Origin: Halioxenophilus sp964342265
GTDB lineage: Bacteria; Pseudomonadota; Gammaproteobacteria; Pseudomonadales; Cellvibrionaceae
Direction: 5' to 3'
Assembly: GCA_964342265.1 (NCBI GenBank)
Contig: CAYFFE010000138.1
Span: 1-8,321, forward strand
Length of the DNA stretch: 8,321 bases
Position numbers and translations under genes: made by a program. Position 1 is the stretch's first letter. Every line of letters begins with the position of its first letter. Positions 1 through 7,322 of this stretch are shown piece by piece. The notes beneath the pieces are model-generated. The model was not told the origin of the DNA. It did not search any database and was given only the letters and a program-made list of their open reading frames with translations.

Positions 1-684
1 TAGGCTTCTGCTGGCAACTTCTTTAAGTCTTGGAATAAATTTCCATGTGCCTGCAATGCACACGCTTGATGTTGTTAGAATTAAGCCGAGCGCCACCCAG
101 CCGTATGTAGCGTAATTGTCGTAAACAAAGCGGCCATCTTGTTCTTCGGTACCCCGAAATAAAATAATAAGGCACAGCGCCGGTAAAACCACACCGGCGA
201 TCCAGGCGAGATTGGTTCGAAAATTGGAGATAGACGAGCGCTCTGCGTAGTCGTTGGTTATTTCTGCGCCCATGGCGTTTTGCGGAATGTAGAAAACGGT
301 AAGGAATGTTCTTAGAGCAAGCACAGAAAATAATAGCCAGAAAAATAAGGGCCATTGAGTGTTTTGCACCGCTTCTATCGGGCTAAACAACATAACAAAC
401 GATAATGCTAGCGGCACAGTGCCGGCAATCATCATTGGGTGGCGGCGGCCCCAACGAGTGTTTAATCGATCGGACCAGGCGCCCACCATAGGATCGGAAA
501 AGGCATCCCATATAACCGATAAAAAAATGGCCAAGCCGGTTAATGCTCCGGATAAACCCAGTACCTGCGTGTAAAAAAACAATACAAATTGGCCAAAAGT
601 GGCTTCCTTTAACGCCAGCGGTACGCTGCCAATGCCATAGGTAACTTTGTCGAACAGTCGGATCTTGTCGTTATTGTTATTCAT
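1..684 (-). CDS. GPH-type MFS symporter, N-terminal half (runs off left edge)
   Basis: This is an inner-membrane cation symporter of the glycoside-pentoside-hexuronide (MelB-like, MFS_2) family. I read 228 residues in a frame that stays open to the left edge, so the C-terminal half is missing. About six hydrophobic segments are visible (roughly residues 16-41, 46-68, 84-101, 112-133, 158-176 and 193-213). Family marks are WDAFSDP with Asp60 and Asp64, matching the cation-site acids of helix II in MelB. They also include the basic loop NTRWGRRHP (75-83) and PQNAMGAEITNDYAERS (134-150), which matches the conserved GPH loop P-x-x-A-x-x-A-E-x-T-x-D-Y-x-E-R. The start at 684 is supported by GAGGA at 692-696, seven bases upstream. 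The gene is divergent from the TetR gene and may carry the locus substrate or product. MelB relatives move sugars, but in environmental proteobacteria GPH members often sit in non-sugar catabolic loci, so substrate is open. Confidence 0.9.
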   Translation of the reverse strand, partial: MNNNNDKIRLFDKVTYGIGSVPLALKEATFGQFVLFFYTQVLGLSGALTGLAIFLSVIWDAFSDPMVGAWSDRLNTRWGRRHPMMIAGTVPLALSFVMLFSPIEAVQNTQWPLFFWLLFSVLALRTFLTVFYIPQNAMGAEITNDYAERSSISNFRTNLAWIAGVVLPALCLIILFRGTEEQDGRFVYDNYATYGWVALGLILTTSSVCIAGTWKFIPRLKEVASRSL

Positions 685-1044
685 TGGTCCGTCCTCATTA
701 ACCAACTCAAGCCGAGCGATCCAGTAGGTGTTATTGCGTGACTCGCTGGAAATTCGAGTAGAGTTGATACCGTTGTTTATTATTGTTTTAAAGGTTCTTT
801 TTTTAATTCTAAATAATTACTTTTGGCTTTTCTTTTAGGCGCGTGCAGAAAAGCTAATAAACCCTCTTCGATTCTCTCTCGAATACTTTCTGACAGTAGT
901 TTGTTGATCTAATCTCTTGTTTTTACGGGCTTTTTTTATATTTTTGTGTCGGGCAAAAAGTGATCAATCTTCTGGTTGCAAAGTGTAACCTAAAAGTTTA
1001 CAGTTTGTAACCATGAGTTTTCATCCTGTTTCAGCGGGTATTCC
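685..1044. promoter_or_regulatory. Divergent intergenic region between symporter and tetR
   Basis: This 360-bp AT-rich spacer separates two divergent starts and must hold the promoters for both. I found no convincing -35/-10 pair on either strand by eye; there are several T-runs and a TATATT at 937-942 without a well-spaced -35. A short inverted repeat ACTCG-N9-CGAGT lies at 741-759. The clearest signal is the repeat cluster at 974-1012, listed separately. No coding potential is seen beyond an 11-codon ORF at 1013-1048. Confidence 0.6.
974..1012. promoter_or_regulatory. Candidate TetR operator cluster
   Basis: The 17-bp imperfect palindrome GGTTGCAAAGTGTAACC (974-990) matches at six of eight arm positions, in the pattern GGTTnCA-N3-TGnAACC. 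The right half-site TGTAACC recurs as a direct repeat at 1006-1012, exactly 22 bp downstream (about two helical turns), with a partial inverted half TTTACA at 997-1002 between them. TetR regulators typically bind palindromes of about this size next to their own gene, so autoregulation, and perhaps control of the divergent symporter, is a reasonable inference. Binding is not shown by the sequence. Confidence 0.5.
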
Positions 1045-1048
1045 ATGA
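1013..1048 (+). other. Possible 11-codon leader ORF overlapping tetR start
   Basis: An ATG directly after the operator-like repeats opens an 11-residue ORF (MSFHPVSAGIP). Its TGA stop overlaps the tetR start as ATGA at 1045-1048, the arrangement seen in translationally coupled genes. No Shine-Dalgarno sequence precedes it, and the overlap may be chance. It matters because the annotated tetR start also lacks a good ribosome binding site, so coupling could explain how that start is used. Confidence 0.2.
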
Positions 1049-1785
1049 GTGAGTTGGTCGAACAATCAAAGTCGATGAAAAATAACAATAAAGACAATTC
1101 AGGCGTTGCCGCGATAACAAAGCCCAGTCGCGCTACCTCTCAAGATCGAATGTCAACTGAAGAGCGGCGCCATTTTATTATCGATATAGCGTTGGAAATT
1201 TTGCGGGAAGAAGGCGCTGCCGGCGTCAATATGGGCGAGGTAGCGCAAAGAGCCCAAGTAACTCGTACGCTTGTTTACAAACATTTCGCCAACCGCAGTG
1301 ATTTAATTAACGAAACCTATCGACGAGAGGCGGCCAAGTTGCATGAAACCATTCGCAGTCAAATTGATGAGGCGATTGGTTTCGAGAACCGAATGCGCGC
1401 ATTTGTGTTTGCCGTATTAGGAGCGATTGATTCTCACGGTTGGATGTTCAGCCCTATGGAGCCGCAAACCCATGAGCAAGCTTTTTTATCCGATCAGGGG
1501 CAGCGCGACCGAAAAGCCGTACGTTATTTTGCGCAACTGGCTTGTGACGAATTTGGTTTGTCTTTAAAAGAAACAACATCCGCTATGGGAATTTTATTAT
1601 CGGGCATTGCATCGTTTCGATTACAAGCTCATGTACTCACCTCTCAGCACGAGCGCGAATTTTTGGCCGAACTTTACCTAGACATAGTAATGGCGGCGTT
1701 GGTGGGATTAACCGATCGGTCGTCGATACGCAAAAACATAAAAACAATAAGTGCTTCCAATATTCGATACGGGAGCGACGATTAA
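1045..1785 (+). CDS. TetR/AcrR-family transcriptional regulator
   Basis: A 246-residue cytoplasmic DNA-binding protein that probably represses nearby genes until it binds a small-molecule ligand. After a polar, probably disordered N-terminal extension of about 35 residues comes the TetR_N domain (about 40-90). Its helix-turn-helix is VNMGEVAQRAQVTRTLVYKHF (61-81), including the LVYKHFANRSDLI signature of the family. The remaining 150 or so residues are helical, variable and presumably ligand-binding and dimerising; they do not reveal the ligand. The length is a little above the usual 190-220 because of the N-terminal tail. The true start could therefore be Met11 (1075) or Met36 (1150), since none of the three has an obvious Shine-Dalgarno sequence. 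The gene lies just downstream of an operator-like cluster and 78 bp before the amidohydrolase gene on the same strand, suggesting co-transcription and local control. Confidence 0.92.
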   Translation: MSELVEQSKSMKNNNKDNSGVAAITKPSRATSQDRMSTEERRHFIIDIALEILREEGAAGVNMGEVAQRAQVTRTLVYKHFANRSDLINETYRREAAKLHETIRSQIDEAIGFENRMRAFVFAVLGAIDSHGWMFSPMEPQTHEQAFLSDQGQRDRKAVRYFAQLACDEFGLSLKETTSAMGILLSGIASFRLQAHVLTSQHEREFLAELYLDIVMAALVGLTDRSSIRKNIKTISASNIRYGSDD

Positions 1786-1852
1786 TTTTTCTAATCACTA
1801 TTCCTTTTGCCAAATCTAGGGAATTTTGTTGTCCTGCAATAACAATAAAATC

Positions 1853-1858
1853 GAGGAG
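1853..1858 (+). promoter_or_regulatory. Strong ribosome binding site of the amidohydrolase gene
   Basis: GAGGAG lies five bases upstream of the ATG at 1864 and fixes that start. It is clearly stronger than anything in front of the regulator gene, suggesting the enzyme is made in much larger amounts from a shared message. Confidence 0.8.
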
Positions 1859-1863
1859 ACACC

Positions 1864-3018
1864 ATGAACTACTCACAAGGCCGACTTATTCACGATGCTG
1901 ATGCTCATGTAATGGAGCCACAGGATTGGCTAGATCCGTATTTAGAAGGAGAATCGACGGATAAAATTAAAAGCCTGTACGAAAAAGCTCCTGAATTCGT
2001 GCACCAACAAATCGAAGCCACGCGAGCGCGTAAAGGTAATGCTGAGGCCGAAAGTACTGCATCAGAAAAATTAATTGATGGACCGAAAGGTTGGATCGCT
2101 TACGGTGCATTTGATTCAGAGGAGCGTTCAAAGGCACTCGATATGATTGGATTTCAGTCGCAGTTGGTGTTTGGAACATTCGCACTGGGTACGTTTGTTA
2201 AGTTGCAAGAGGAAGCGTTAATTTATCAGGGTGCAAAGGCTCACAACGAAGCCATGATTAATTTCTGTAAAAAAGACCCCCGATTAATTCCCGTTGCCTA
2301 TATTCCATTAAATAACACTGAACTTGCCATGCAAGAATTAGAGCGTTGCATTGAGTTGGGAGCCGGTGCAATACAGGTTTCCGCAGGGCCTGCCGGTGAC
2401 CGCTCACCCGGTCACACTGAACTGGATCCATTTTGGGCAAGGCTCGAAGAAAAAGGCATTCCTTTCATGTTGCACATCGGCCCCGGTACGATGACTCAAC
2501 CCACAGAGTGGCAAAACAACGGACGTGAACGCGCGCCGGATATCCATGGCGGTGGCGAAAATCTACGTTTTCCTGATTACATAATGCTTTCATTCGGCCC
2601 GCAGATATTTTTAACCGCCATGGTCTACGACGGTGTTTTTGAGCGTTTTCCACAATTGAAAGGCGGCGTTATTGAATGCGGTGCTGGCTGGGTGCCAGAG
2701 TTTTTGCGCGAATTGGATATTGCCCACAAAAGCTTCGGTAAATCGGATCCGTACTTACAAGAAATGAAATTAACCCCGTCTGAGTTAATCCGGCGAGCTG
2801 TTAAGTTTACGCCCTTTCCTAAGGAAGACTTGGGGCGAATGATTGCCGATGCCGGCCCCGAATTGTTTATGTTCTCCAGTGATTACCCGCATCCAGAAGG
2901 CACGAGTGATCCCATGGCCTATTTCGAATCCACCATTGAAGACTTAGACGAAGAATTTAAAGATCAATTTTATCGAAGAAATTTCGAAGAAATGTTGCCT
3001 TGGCGATTTGCAAACTAA
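1864..3018 (+). CDS. Amidohydrolase family 2 (ACMSD-like TIM-barrel) metal-dependent hydrolase/decarboxylase
   Basis: A 384-residue cytoplasmic enzyme without signal peptide, of the Amidohydro_2 family, which includes ACMS decarboxylase, gamma-resorcylate decarboxylase and various C-C or C-N hydrolases. Visible marks in order are the N-terminal strand DADAHVMEP (11-19, His15), where ACMSD has His-x-His; MLHIGPGT (202-209, His204), the barrel-strand metal histidine; GGVIECGAGWVPEFLRELD (267-285), the strand that usually carries His-Gly-Gly-Gly-Trp; and FSSDYPHPEG (337-346, Asp340), the conserved catalytic/metal aspartate. The first His of HxH is Asp13 and the usual His before GGGW is Glu271/Cys272. 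The DxH form is common in the poorly characterised branch found in mycobacteria and environmental proteobacteria. The reaction is unknown; ring cleavage-product hydrolysis or decarboxylation are the family precedents. The gene is probably co-transcribed with the TetR regulator. Confidence 0.9.
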   Translation: MNYSQGRLIHDADAHVMEPQDWLDPYLEGESTDKIKSLYEKAPEFVHQQIEATRARKGNAEAESTASEKLIDGPKGWIAYGAFDSEERSKALDMIGFQSQLVFGTFALGTFVKLQEEALIYQGAKAHNEAMINFCKKDPRLIPVAYIPLNNTELAMQELERCIELGAGAIQVSAGPAGDRSPGHTELDPFWARLEEKGIPFMLHIGPGTMTQPTEWQNNGRERAPDIHGGGENLRFPDYIMLSFGPQIFLTAMVYDGVFERFPQLKGGVIECGAGWVPEFLRELDIAHKSFGKSDPYLQEMKLTPSELIRRAVKFTPFPKEDLGRMIADAGPELFMFSSDYPHPEGTSDPMAYFESTIEDLDEEFKDQFYRRNFEEMLPWRFAN

Positions 3019-3119
3019 CCGAGGTAATTATTCGATAAATTATTTTTAAAGCGCACGGTGGTATAACGCGTAGTTGATGGAAAAGTCGAACAGCCATCTG
3101 CACTTGCAATTAACGTAGA

Positions 3120-3147
3120 TCGATTAACTCAAGGAAGAGTTAATCGA
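3120..3147 (+). terminator. Stem-loop downstream of amidohydrolase, likely intrinsic terminator
   Basis: A perfect 11-bp inverted repeat (TCGATTAACTC at 3120-3130, GAGTTAATCGA at 3137-3147) encloses the 6-base loop AAGGAA. T3150-T3154 follow two bases after the stem. The stem is rather AT-rich for a terminator and lies about 100 bp beyond the amidohydrolase stop, but placement and T-run fit. Its core TTAACTC-N6-GAGTTAA recurs at 7270-7289, so it may instead or also be a protein site. The rest of the 3019-3307 spacer shows only a loose palindrome (AATT-N2-TCGA-N2-AATT, 3026-3041) and no clear promoter. Confidence 0.55.
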
Positions 3148-3307
3148 AGTTTTTATGCGTATTGCCCAAAACGCACATCATTGTGCTGGGTTTAAAACAA
3201 TAATAAAAGTCTGCTGTATCTCAACGTCTCCGGTTCGCAGTTATTCTGTGGTTTCCTGCATTCCAACAAGACAGTACAAGCCTTTCATAATAATAATAGG
3301 TAAAAAT

Positions 3308-5950
3308 ATGAATAAGTTATCAACCACAATGACCGCGGTTAGTGCTTTGTCTTTACTGGCGCATTCGGTAGGTGCGCAAGTAGAATCCTCTACAGTCAAT
3401 CAAAACGCTAAAGTTATCGAAGAGATAACCGTAACCGCTACCCGTCGGGCGACATCGCTCAGTGAAGTGCCTATTGCCGTCAACGTTATTTCGGGCGAAG
3501 AGCTAAAAAAAGCGGGCGCTTCCGATGTAAGAGCCGTTACTCAGTTATCGCCATCGGTACTGTTTACAACAACCGGTAGCGAAACCAACTCCACTGCCCG
3601 TATCCGTGGTATCGGTACGGTGGGAGAAAACGTTGGATTGGAAAGCTCGGTTGCCATATTCATTGATGGAGTTTATCGATCGCGCACGGGTGTTGCTGTT
3701 GGCGAATTAGGCGATATCAGTCAAATAGAAGTATTGCGAGGCCCACAAGGAACACTGTTTGGTAAAAATGCTTCAGCAGGGCTTATAAGCATTAATACCG
3801 CCAAACCTTCGCAAGAATTTGAAGCCGACGCCAGTGTTTCTTATGGCAATTACGACAGCGTTCGCCTGGAGGGCGGCGTAGGCGGTGGTATTACCCAAAC
3901 GGTCTCGGGCAAATTCGAAACGGTTATGGTTCAACGCGACGGATTTTACGACGATGTTACTTCAGGTGATGACATCAACGATCGCGATCGTTTATTTACT
4001 CGAGGGCAATTGTATTTTGAGCCTTCTCAAAATATTTCACTGAGGTTAATCGGTGATTACTCAAAACGCGAAGAAACTTGCTGTGGTGCTGTGCCCGCCA
4101 CCAACGATGTAAGTGATAATACCGATTCAATAACGCAAGGCACCAACGACGACTTTTTAGATCCAGATTTTGCCGGTACTAATGTCAATATTTTAGAGCT
4201 GGTATCGGGGTTACCGGTTGAGGAATATTACCCGTCTCTGGACGATCCTTTCGACCGTGAAGTTCGTCTTAGTCCAGGAAGACTTCCCTCTGGTGAGGTG
4301 GAAGACTGGGGGGTATCGGCAGAGCTCAATTGGGAAATCGGCGTGGGTAATTTAACCTCTATTACGGCCTACCGCAGTTTTGAGAGTTTTTCTACCGCCG
4401 ATACGGATTTTAATTTTGTCGATTATTTGTCTACCGACGGGGAGCGAGGCGCACGACAATTCGATTTATTCTCTCAAGAAGTTCGACTGCAGGGTTTAGC
4501 TTTTAACGATAAGTTGGATTGGTTGGTGGGAGCCTATTACTCCAACGAAGAGTTACAGCAGGACAGTACTTTAAGTTTTGCCAGCGAATACGGCACATTT
4601 GCCTCTTGTTTTTTGGCCACAGCGTTTGGCTTTGGAGACTTTACCGATCCCAGTCAGCCGGGATGTTTGTCGCCAACAGGGCAGGCGGTTGTTAGTGGTG
4701 CAACATTGCCTGCGGTAGCTGATGGGCTCAATCGTTTATCGACCATTAGTAACCTGGGTGATGACGGAACACTGTATCAACAAGATACAGACAGTGTGGC
4801 ACTGTTTACGCACAACATTATTCATTTAACCAATGAGTTGGATTTAACGTTGGGTTTACGCTACACCCAAGACGAAAAAGATTTTAGCGCAGATATTAAT
4901 AACACCAATACCGTTTGTCCTGAAATTCGTGATGTCGCCTCGGGCATTCCCATTGATGGCATTGCCGGTGGTTTAGTCACTTTTGCGTGTTTGGGCAATA
5001 ACACGTCTGAGTTGAACGATTTGGATTTGCGCGATGATCGCTCTGAAGAGGAATTTACTGGAACGCTGGCTTTATCGTGGAACCCAACTGATGCCACCTT
5101 GCTTTACGGAAGTGTTTCGCGCGGTTACAAAGCCGGCGGCTATAATCTTGATCGAATTGGTTTGGGGTTATCCACCGACGTGCAAACAGAAGATTCAGTG
5201 GCGAACTTGGAGTTTGATCCGGAAATTGTCGATGCGTTTGAAATCGGTGGTAAATATTTTGGCTCTCGCGGACATGCTGCTGTGGCGTTATTTTATTCGG
5301 GTTTTAAGAGTTATCAATTAAATACGTTTGATGGCAGTCGTTTTTTGGTGGTGAGTATCAATGGCTGTGACGATAGCTTAAACGGTGCTGATCGTGATGG
5401 CGATGCAACAACCGGATCCTGTGATGGCGATGTGGGATACGGCGTGGTTTCGCAAGGCGTCGAGCTAGAAGGCTCGTTCCGAGCAACGCCTACGTTAAAT
5501 TTGAGTGGGGGACTGACCTATGCAGACACCCGCTACGAAGAGAATTTAGTTGATGGCACCGACGGTTCGCCCTTATCGCCCTCGTTGCGGCGTTTACCGG
5601 GTAATCAGGTTTCCAACGCACCGCGTTGGGTGGCCACGGGTTCGGTAAGCTGGACTCCGCAAATTAACCAAGATCTATCGGCGCTGGTGTACTTAAACGC
5701 TCGTTGGTCGGACGACTACCATACCGGTTCCGCACTGCAGGGACAGCAATTACAAGAAAGCTTTACGGTGGTAAATGGCCGAGTTGGTTTGATCGATGAT
5801 AAAAATAAATGGAGTGTGGAGTTGTGGGCCAATAACCTATTTGATACGGAATATGCTCAGGTAATATTTAGTACAGCCTTTGTTAACTCTCAAAGTGCGT
5901 ACCTAGCCGATCCTAGAACGTTTGGTTTAACCTTAACCAAGAGCTTCTAA
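3308..5950 (+). CDS. TonB-dependent outer-membrane receptor
   Basis: An 880-residue outer-membrane active transporter powered by TonB-ExbBD. A signal peptide (1-23, cleavage likely VGA|QV) is followed by a TonB-box-like segment EEITVTATRR (38-47). The plug follows (about 52-165, with ISQIEVLRGPQGTLFGKNA at 138-155), then a long beta-barrel ending in an aromatic Phe (TLTKSF), the BAM recognition signal. I chose the ATG at 3308 because it begins a signal peptide; an in-frame ATG at 3155 would put 51 unlikely residues before it and sits directly on a terminator T-run. Extracellular loops carry cysteine pairs, including vicinal Cys258-Cys259 and Cys687/Cys705, the latter flanking an acidic DRDGDATTG loop (695-703). 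The sequence resembles the large COG1629 subfamily abundant in sphingomonads and marine gammaproteobacteria, often near aromatic or terpenoid degradation genes. Whether it takes up a ferric siderophore or the locus substrate is undecided; context favours the latter. Confidence 0.93.
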   Translation: MNKLSTTMTAVSALSLLAHSVGAQVESSTVNQNAKVIEEITVTATRRATSLSEVPIAVNVISGEELKKAGASDVRAVTQLSPSVLFTTTGSETNSTARIRGIGTVGENVGLESSVAIFIDGVYRSRTGVAVGELGDISQIEVLRGPQGTLFGKNASAGLISINTAKPSQEFEADASVSYGNYDSVRLEGGVGGGITQTVSGKFETVMVQRDGFYDDVTSGDDINDRDRLFTRGQLYFEPSQNISLRLIGDYSKREETCCGAVPATNDVSDNTDSITQGTNDDFLDPDFAGTNVNILELVSGLPVEEYYPSLDDPFDREVRLSPGRLPSGEVEDWGVSAELNWEIGVGNLTSITAYRSFESFSTADTDFNFVDYLSTDGERGARQFDLFSQEVRLQGLAFNDKLDWLVGAYYSNEELQQDSTLSFASEYGTFASCFLATAFGFGDFTDPSQPGCLSPTGQAVVSGATLPAVADGLNRLSTISNLGDDGTLYQQDTDSVALFTHNIIHLTNELDLTLGLRYTQDEKDFSADINNTNTVCPEIRDVASGIPIDGIAGGLVTFACLGNNTSELNDLDLRDDRSEEEFTGTLALSWNPTDATLLYGSVSRGYKAGGYNLDRIGLGLSTDVQTEDSVANLEFDPEIVDAFEIGGKYFGSRGHAAVALFYSGFKSYQLNTFDGSRFLVVSINGCDDSLNGADRDGDATTGSCDGDVGYGVVSQGVELEGSFRATPTLNLSGGLTYADTRYEENLVDGTDGSPLSPSLRRLPGNQVSNAPRWVATGSVSWTPQINQDLSALVYLNARWSDDYHTGSALQGQQLQESFTVVNGRVGLIDDKNKWSVELWANNLFDTEYAQVIFSTAFVNSQSAYLADPRTFGLTLTKSF

Positions 5951-5993
5951 GGCATTGGGTTTTGAGAATTGTTCGAGTTCATCTGGAGTATTT

Positions 5994-6019
5994 GCAGGCG
6001 TTAACCGCCTGCTTTTTTT
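5994..6019 (+). terminator. Rho-independent terminator after the receptor gene
   Basis: A perfect GC-rich 7-bp stem (GCAGGCG 5994-6000, CGCCTGC 6006-6012) with loop TTAAC is followed immediately by seven T (6013-6019). It lies 43 bases after the receptor stop. It implies that the downstream hydrolase gene needs its own promoter, which must fall in the roughly 60 bp left before its start, or depends on read-through. Confidence 0.92.
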
Positions 6020-6080
6020 AGAATAGATGTTTGATACATCGACGAAAATAATTTGCAAAATTTTAAATGGGGTTAACAAA

Positions 6081-7259
6081 ATGAATAATATTATCAAACA
6101 ACAATACAGAATGATCCTGTTGTTAGTAATACTCTCGGGGCTCTGTTTGAGTGCCGCTGCTGAAGATGTGGATTACGGCAAGCCAGAACATTGGCTGTGT
6201 TTGCCCGGCCAAAGCGATGCCTGCGACGTAGACTTGTCTGCAACAATTATTGAGCAGGACGGCACTACCAAAATTGAGCCTTTTCAGGCAGCCGAGAACC
6301 CAGAGTTTGACTGCTTTTATGTTTATCCAACAGTTTCTCGTGACGATGGATTAAACAGCGACCTAATTGCTAACGAAGAAGAATTAAAAGTAATTGAAAG
6401 TCAATTTGCCCGTTTCAAAAGTGTATGTAACACCTACGCACCGCTTTATCGGCAAATAACATTGCGAGCCGTGCAAGAGCGGGTATACAAAAAAACACAA
6501 GCTGGCGATACCGAGCTGGCTTATCGCGATATTGAAAAAGCTTTTTATTATTACCTAGAGCATTACAACAAAGGCCGGCCATTTGCTTTAGTCGGTCATA
6601 GCCAAGGTTCAAGAATGCTTTCGATGTTGCTAAAAAGGCGACTCGATAATTCGCCCCTTAGGTCGCAATTGGTTTCCGCTTTATTAATTGGTGCGCCCAT
6701 CCAGGTAGCCAAAAATTCCAACTCGGGAGGTTCTTTCCAAAATATCCCTTTGTGTGATGGTGCACAACAAGTGGGCTGTGTGGTCGCGTATGTAAGTTTT
6801 AGAGACGACATACCGCCTCCGGAGGATTCGTTATTCGGTAAATCCTTAGCACCTAATTTAGAGTCTGCGTGTGTTAATCCCGCGGGCCCTGGGGAAGACA
6901 AAAAAATTGTACTGGATGCCTACCTGGGTACTAAAGGAGCTGGCAGCTCCGCTAAACCCCCGGAGCCTTGGTTAGAATCGGGTGAAGACATTAACACTGC
7001 TTTTGTTAAAGTTCCGGGGTTGTTGTCGGCAGACTGTGTTAAAAATGAATATGGCAGCTATCTTTCTGTTACGGTTAATGCCGATTCACAGGGACCGAGA
7101 GTCGACGATATCGTTGGGGATGTGTTTATCGGCGAGCGTCGGATGGATGAGTGGGGTTTGCATCTGGTTGATATAAGTATTGCTCAAGGTAATCTAATTC
7201 ATCTTGTACAACAACAGGCGCATATTTTAACGGAAAAAACAGCCGGTATTTATCAATAG
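6081..7259 (+). CDS. Exported alpha/beta hydrolase, DUF3089 family
   Basis: A 392-residue secreted or periplasmic serine hydrolase of the DUF3089 family, presumably an esterase or lipase-like enzyme; no member's physiological substrate is known to me. The start at 6081 is preferred over 6027 because GGGG at 6069-6072 lies eight bases upstream and it begins a clean signal peptide (basic Arg10, hydrophobic 11-24, cleavage about AAA|ED at 27). Family marks are WLCLPGQSDACDVDL (38-52), FDCFYVYPT (76-84), the nucleophile elbow GHSQGS (172-177, Ser174), and a late WGLHLVD with His361 as likely catalytic base. Eight cysteines lie in the mature part (including Cys40, Cys48, Cys78 and Cys116), an even number compatible with disulfides in an oxidising compartment. 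It follows the receptor gene behind a strong terminator and could cleave substrate before inner-membrane transport. The reaction is inferred from fold only. Confidence 0.88.
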   Translation: MNNIIKQQYRMILLLVILSGLCLSAAAEDVDYGKPEHWLCLPGQSDACDVDLSATIIEQDGTTKIEPFQAAENPEFDCFYVYPTVSRDDGLNSDLIANEEELKVIESQFARFKSVCNTYAPLYRQITLRAVQERVYKKTQAGDTELAYRDIEKAFYYYLEHYNKGRPFALVGHSQGSRMLSMLLKRRLDNSPLRSQLVSALLIGAPIQVAKNSNSGGSFQNIPLCDGAQQVGCVVAYVSFRDDIPPPEDSLFGKSLAPNLESACVNPAGPGEDKKIVLDAYLGTKGAGSSAKPPEPWLESGEDINTAFVKVPGLLSADCVKNEYGSYLSVTVNADSQGPRVDDIVGDVFIGERRMDEWGLHLVDISIAQGNLIHLVQQQAHILTEKTAGIYQ

Positions 7260-7265
7260 AAACTT

Positions 7266-7293
7266 CTATTTAACTCAGGGATGAGTTAAATAG
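7266..7293. repeat. Perfect stem-loop between convergent genes, related to the one at 3120
   Basis: CTATTTAACTC (7266-7276) and GAGTTAAATAG (7283-7293) form a perfect 11-bp inverted repeat around the 6-base loop AGGGAT, six bases after the hydrolase stop. Core and loop size match the 3120-3147 hairpin. Read on the minus strand it is followed by GAAGTTTCTAT, close to the GAAGTTTTTAT after the first copy, so the likeness reaches beyond the stem. A bidirectional or leftward terminator for the convergent genes is likely, but the T-run is broken. An operator role is also possible. Confidence 0.6.
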
Positions 7294-7322
7294 TGGTTGC
7301 AATTGTTAAAATGTAATAACTA

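Noticed and set aside
23..574. ORFs of 110 codons (minus, 23-355) and 71 codons (plus, 359-574)
   Set aside because: Both are out of frame with the GPH symporter, which is recognisable over the whole interval by conserved motifs.
2782..2788. Another GAGTTAA word inside the amidohydrolase gene
   Set aside because: No inverted partner is present and it is ordinary coding sequence for Glu-Leu-Ile, so it is not counted with the intergenic stem-loops.
3155..3307. N-terminal extension of the receptor gene from ATG 3155
   Set aside because: The in-frame extension has no signal-peptide character, no ribosome binding site, and its ATG abuts the T-run of the 3120 stem-loop. The ATG at 3308 starts a proper signal peptide.
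6026..6040. Palindrome GATGT-N5-ACATC before the hydrolase gene
   Set aside because: Only five base pairs per arm and no related copy near other promoters of the locus; chance is likely.
6027..6080. Earlier start for the DUF3089 hydrolase at ATG 6027
   Set aside because: It lies eight bases after the terminator T-run, has no Shine-Dalgarno, and would bury the signal peptide behind 18 extra residues.
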